Shown piece by piece: positions 30,307 through 33,603 of a stretch of DNA of 33,603 nt; the stretch's first letter is position 1, and every line of letters starts with the position of its first letter. The position numbers were made by a program, and so were the translations under genes. The DNA comes from Hyphomicrobiales bacterium (GTDB taxonomy: Bacteria; Pseudomonadota; Alphaproteobacteria; Rhizobiales; Aestuariivirgaceae). The notes below the pieces were generated by a model. It saw only the letters and a program-made list of their open reading frames with translations. It searched no databases and was not told the origin of the DNA. The stretch is from contig JALXCV010000158.1 in assembly GCA_026990765.1 (NCBI GenBank), forward strand, positions 1-33,603, in the 5' to 3' direction.

Positions 30307-33300
30307 CAGTATTTGCCTTTATGGTTTCAATTTGCGTATAGGCGGAGTTTGATTTCGGGGTCCACAGATTGCGGGATATGGCCTCGGACAGGCGATCGGC
30401 TATTTCCTTTAGTGCATGGGGATTATTGTCTTTAATAAACTGGCGAACCTCGTTGTTATTTATATAGGCATCATAGACCAGATCGAAATGATGGGATTTG
30501 GCAGCTCCGGTGGTGGCTGCAAAAGCGAAAAGATAATCGACAGTGGCGGCAATTTCAAAAGCGCCCTTATAGCCGTGGCGCATTACACCATTAAGCCATT
30601 TGGGATTGACACAGCGCGAGCGGACCACCCGTCCGATTTCTTCTTCAAGGGTGCGGGTTACAGGTTTTTCGGGGCGGGAATGATCATTATGGTAAGTGAT
30701 TGGCTGCTTGCCGGATGTGGCTTCAACCGCTGCTGCCATGCCGCCTTCAAACTGGTAATAATCATCTGAATCCAGCAGATCGTGTTCGCGATTATCCTGA
30801 TTGTGGATTACTGCCTCGATGTTTTTAAGGCGGCGTTTGAAGCTGGCCTCATCCTTTTCACCATCAGCATTGCGACCATAGGCATAGGCGCCCCAGGTGA
30901 TATAGGCAGCGGCCAGGTCTTTTCGTTCAGCCCACAGTTTTTCATCAATCAGGGCTTGCAGTCCGGCCCCGTAGGCACCCGGTCTGGAGCCGAAAATCCG
31001 GTAGCCGGAGAGACGTTCGGCTTCATCACTATTGATGCCGCTTGCTTCAAGCTCGGCTTTTTCTGCCCGCATGCGCTCAGCTATCGGGTTAATGTCGGCT
31101 GGTTCATCAAGGGCACCGACTGCCTGCACTGCTTTGTCAAACAGTTCAATCTGGGCCGGGAAAGCATCACGGAAAAGCCCGGAAATGCGCAAGGTTATGT
31201 CGATGCGCGGGCGCACCAGCTTTGCATTCGGGATGATTTCAAAGCCGGTTACCCGCCATGAATGGCTGTCCCATACCGGTTTTGCCCCGATAAGGGCCAG
31301 TGCCTGGGCAATATCATCACCGCCGGTTCGCATGCTGGAAGTACCCCAGACACTTAATCCCATGGATTTGGGATAAAACCCATTCTCCTGAAAATGCCGG
31401 GTCAGCATGTTTTCAGCCGATTTTTTGCCAAGGTTCCATGCTGTCGGGGTGGGAATGGCGCGATTGTCGATGGAATAAAAATTGCGCCCGGTCGGCAGTA
31501 CGTCAAGCCGGCCTCTGGTTGGGGCGCCAGATGATCCGGGGGGAACGAACTTGCCGTTCAGGCCTTTCAGCAGATTGGCAATTTCGTTTTTGCCACTGGT
31601 TACAAGGGCAGGGCGGATTTGCGTGTTGATTACATGCAGGACTTTTGCTGTTTGTTTATATTCAGGGCTGTTTCCCTGACTGACCAGTTTCAATGCCAGC
31701 AATTCCAGCCGCTCAACCGTATCACCATTGCTTCGCCACGGGTCAGGGGAGATGTCCAAAAGCTGTTTTGGTTTTGGGCCTTGCCATGTGGCGCCGGCCT
31801 CACAGTCAAACGGGTCAAAATCGTCAAAGTTGAAATCTTGCACCAGTGCCTTGATTATTGACTGGTTGCCGCCTGTGGCATCACCGCGCGCAACCCTGGT
31901 AAGGGCCACCAGCAGTGAGGTTTCAAGCTCACCTTCAGGGGCGCTGCCCAATATGTGCAGGCCGTCCCTGATCTGGGCCTCTTTCAACTCGCAAATATAA
32001 GTATCGAGCTGAATCAGCTTTTCATCATCTGAAGCGGTTTTATCGAGACCGGCATCTTTATCAAGGCCGGATGACTGGGTAAGCTGCAATATCTGGCTGC
32101 GCAAACTGTCAAGGCGGCGCTGATCAAGACCTGATGCCAGATAATATTCATCTATCAGGGCTTCCAGATCGCGATAGGGGCCATAGGTTTCTGCTCGGGT
32201 CAGGGGCGGGGTCAGATGGTCGATGATTACAGCCGAGGTGCGTCGCTTGGCCTGTGTACCCTCGCCGGGATCGTTGACGATGAAGGGATAGAATTGCGGG
32301 ATGGGACCGATTGCTATTTCAGGATAGCACTGATTTGACAGGCCGGTGGCCTTGCCCGGTAGCCATTCAAGATTGCCATGTTTGCCATTATGGATAATTG
32401 CATCAGTGTCATAAACTTCCCGCAGCCACAGATAAAAGGCCAGATAGCCATGCGGCGGGACCAGTGCCGGGTCGTGATAGGTTTCAACAGGGTCGATATT
32501 ATATCCGCGGGCGGGCTGAATGGCGGTTACGATATTGCCATATTGCCTTATGGGCAGGCGGAAACCGTTATCCTTGAAGAACGGATCATTCTCCGGTTTG
32601 CCCCATCGTTTTGTGATTTGTTGTTGAATCTTTTCAGGTAGTTGGCTGAAGAAGTTGAGATATTGATTCAGGGAAAGTATGGCGTTTTCGTCAATGACGG
32701 AATGGGATGAAGGGGCATTGGTTATGCCTGCCTGTAATTGTTCAACAAGCTGATTGCCGGTTTCAGGCGGGCATCCGGTATCATATCCATGCCTGCCAAG
32801 AGCCTTGATAATTGCAATTGAGCTTGCCGGGGTATCATAGCCAACACCATTGCCTATGCGTCCGTCACGATTGGGGTAATTGGCAAGGATTATGGCTATT
32901 TTGCGCGATTTTGCCGGTGTGGTGGCCAGTTTCATCCAGTTTTTTGCCATCTGTGCGACAAAGTCGATACGGTCAGGCAAGGCTTCATAGGTGATTATCC
33001 GGCACTGGGTTGGCTGGTGGAAATGATGATCTGACTTGAAAGAAACAGCGCGGGTGATAATCCGCCCGTCAAGTTCTGGCAATACGATATTCATTGCCAG
33101 ATCGCGGGCGGGCAGGCCTTGCGGGTTTTGCTGCCAGTTTTCTTTGGCAGTGCCGGAGAAGATAACCTGCAAAACCGGGCAATCATAGCGGGTGAAGGGG
33201 TTGTTTTCATCACCGGTTGCAAAGCCGGTGGCGTTAATGATCAGTTGCGGGCGGTTATTGCTAAAAACCTCATTCATCAGGCTTACTGCTTCTGAGTCTT

Positions 33301-33603
33301 TCAGGCTGGTTATATAAACCGGGCAGGGAGCAATGCCACGTTGTTCAAGTGATTTGACCAGTGCATCAACCGGAGCCGTCAAACCGCCTTCTATCAAGGA
33401 GCGATAGAAGATGATGGCGGCTATCGGGTTTTTATTGTCGTTGCAGTTGTAAGGGCCAGCCTTTGGAAGGCTTTGCGGTGGTGCAATAGTAAAAGTCTTT
33501 CCCATTTCATCTGGGGGTGGTGAAACCAGTTTTTGCAACAGTTTCAGCAGATTAACCGCATTTTCTTCACCTCCACTGGTCAGATATTGGCGAATTCTTT
33601 CAC
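30299..33603 (-). CDS. cobN: Cobaltochelatase large subunit CobN (5' partial)
   Basis: About 1100 residues are visible. The frame remains open to the window edge (ERIRQYLTSGGEENAVNLLKLL precedes the TTG at 33538), so the true start lies beyond; CobN is usually about 1250-1300 residues. Family segments include AAIIFYRSLIEGGLTAPVDALVKSLEQRGI, NGVGYDTPASSIAIIKALGRHGYD, DTDAIIHNGKHGNLEWLPGK, SMGLSVWGTSSMRTGGDDIAQALALIGA, GSRPGAYGAGLQALIDE and NPKWLNGVMRHGYKGAFEIAATVDYLFAFAATT. With CobS and CobT it inserts cobalt into hydrogenobyrinate diamide; neither is in this window. Confidence 0.95.
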   Translation of the reverse strand, partial: ERIRQYLTSGGEENAVNLLKLLQKLVSPPPDEMGKTFTIAPPQSLPKAGPYNCNDNKNPIAAIIFYRSLIEGGLTAPVDALVKSLEQRGIAPCPVYITSLKDSEAVSLMNEVFSNNRPQLIINATGFATGDENNPFTRYDCPVLQVIFSGTAKENWQQNPQGLPARDLAMNIVLPELDGRIITRAVSFKSDHHFHQPTQCRIITYEALPDRIDFVAQMAKNWMKLATTPAKSRKIAIILANYPNRDGRIGNGVGYDTPASSIAIIKALGRHGYDTGCPPETGNQLVEQLQAGITNAPSSHSVIDENAILSLNQYLNFFSQLPEKIQQQITKRWGKPENDPFFKDNGFRLPIRQYGNIVTAIQPARGYNIDPVETYHDPALVPPHGYLAFYLWLREVYDTDAIIHNGKHGNLEWLPGKATGLSNQCYPEIAIGPIPQFYPFIVNDPGEGTQAKRRTSAVIIDHLTPPLTRAETYGPYRDLEALIDEYYLASGLDQRRLDSLRSQILQLTQSSGLDKDAGLDKTASDDEKLIQLDTYICELKEAQIRDGLHILGSAPEGELETSLLVALTRVARGDATGGNQSIIKALVQDFNFDDFDPFDCEAGATWQGPKPKQLLDISPDPWRSNGDTVERLELLALKLVSQGNSPEYKQTAKVLHVINTQIRPALVTSGKNEIANLLKGLNGKFVPPGSSGAPTRGRLDVLPTGRNFYSIDNRAIPTPTAWNLGKKSAENMLTRHFQENGFYPKSMGLSVWGTSSMRTGGDDIAQALALIGAKPVWDSHSWRVTGFEIIPNAKLVRPRIDITLRISGLFRDAFPAQIELFDKAVQAVGALDEPADINPIAERMRAEKAELEASGINSDEAERLSGYRIFGSRPGAYGAGLQALIDEKLWAERKDLAAAYITWGAYAYGRNADGEKDEASFKRRLKNIEAVIHNQDNREHDLLDSDDYYQFEGGMAAAVEATSGKQPITYHNDHSRPEKPVTRTLEEEIGRVVRSRCVNPKWLNGVMRHGYKGAFEIAATVDYLFAFAATTGAAKSHHFDLVYDAYINNNEVRQFIKDNNPHALKEIADRLSEAISRNLWTPKSNSAYTQIETIKANTDE

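Overview
The window looks like part of an alphaproteobacterial chromosome, facultatively anaerobic or microaerobic. The grounds are the mixed Cob/Cbi cobalamin gene set, the UbiT-UbiU-UbiV genes for oxygen-independent ubiquinone synthesis, a tungstate-type transporter and heme-related radical SAM chemistry. The species cannot be named from this sequence. Genes are dense, with many 4-nt ATGA overlaps between neighbours.

Layout. (1) Bases 1-7743, plus strand: a tightly packed operon whose start lies outside the window. It encodes a HEAT-repeat protein, an exported cupredoxin-like protein, a 36-residue membrane peptide, an FGE/SUMF1-like protein, a double universal-stress protein with three PCP_red-like modules, a SPASM radical SAM protein with a fourth such module, and a HemY-like FAD oxidase. 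(2) 7878-9297, minus: tupC and tupB without tupA. (3) About 9420-11840: an AT-rich accessory island with a two-gene module, in which the second protein has a C-terminal R-x4-H motif suggesting a HEPN RNase, followed by a lone HigA-type antitoxin gene and ending at tRNA-Lys(CTT). (4) 12122-13853: an orphan 43-codon ORF with its own terminator, nadK, and cobU/cobP. (5) 13877-19812: cobD, a REP-like and 21-bp tandem-repeat region, cobQ, cobB, and divergently cbiD and cobK. (6) 19837-22269, minus: ubiT-ubiU-ubiV behind an FNR-type box. (7) 22367-33603, minus: cobN (cut by the window edge), cobO, a zeta-like kinase pair, a structured leader, then cbiX-cobH-cobL-cobI-cbiG/cobJ-cobM.

How the genes fit together. 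The cobalamin genes cover corrin ring synthesis from sirohydrochlorin to adenosylation, aminopropanol attachment, amidation and nucleotide-loop activation. CbiX, CbiD and CbiG indicate the early-cobalt (anaerobic) branch; no CobG, CobZ or CobF is seen here. CobN, the large subunit of the late chelatase, is nevertheless present, so the route is a hybrid or CobN has another job. UbiTUV with its FNR site fits growth without oxygen. The first operon looks like a maturation system for a heme and/or copper enzyme, but its target is outside the window. The least explained items are the HEPN/winged-helix pair, the PCP_red-rich operon and the structured leader before cbiX.
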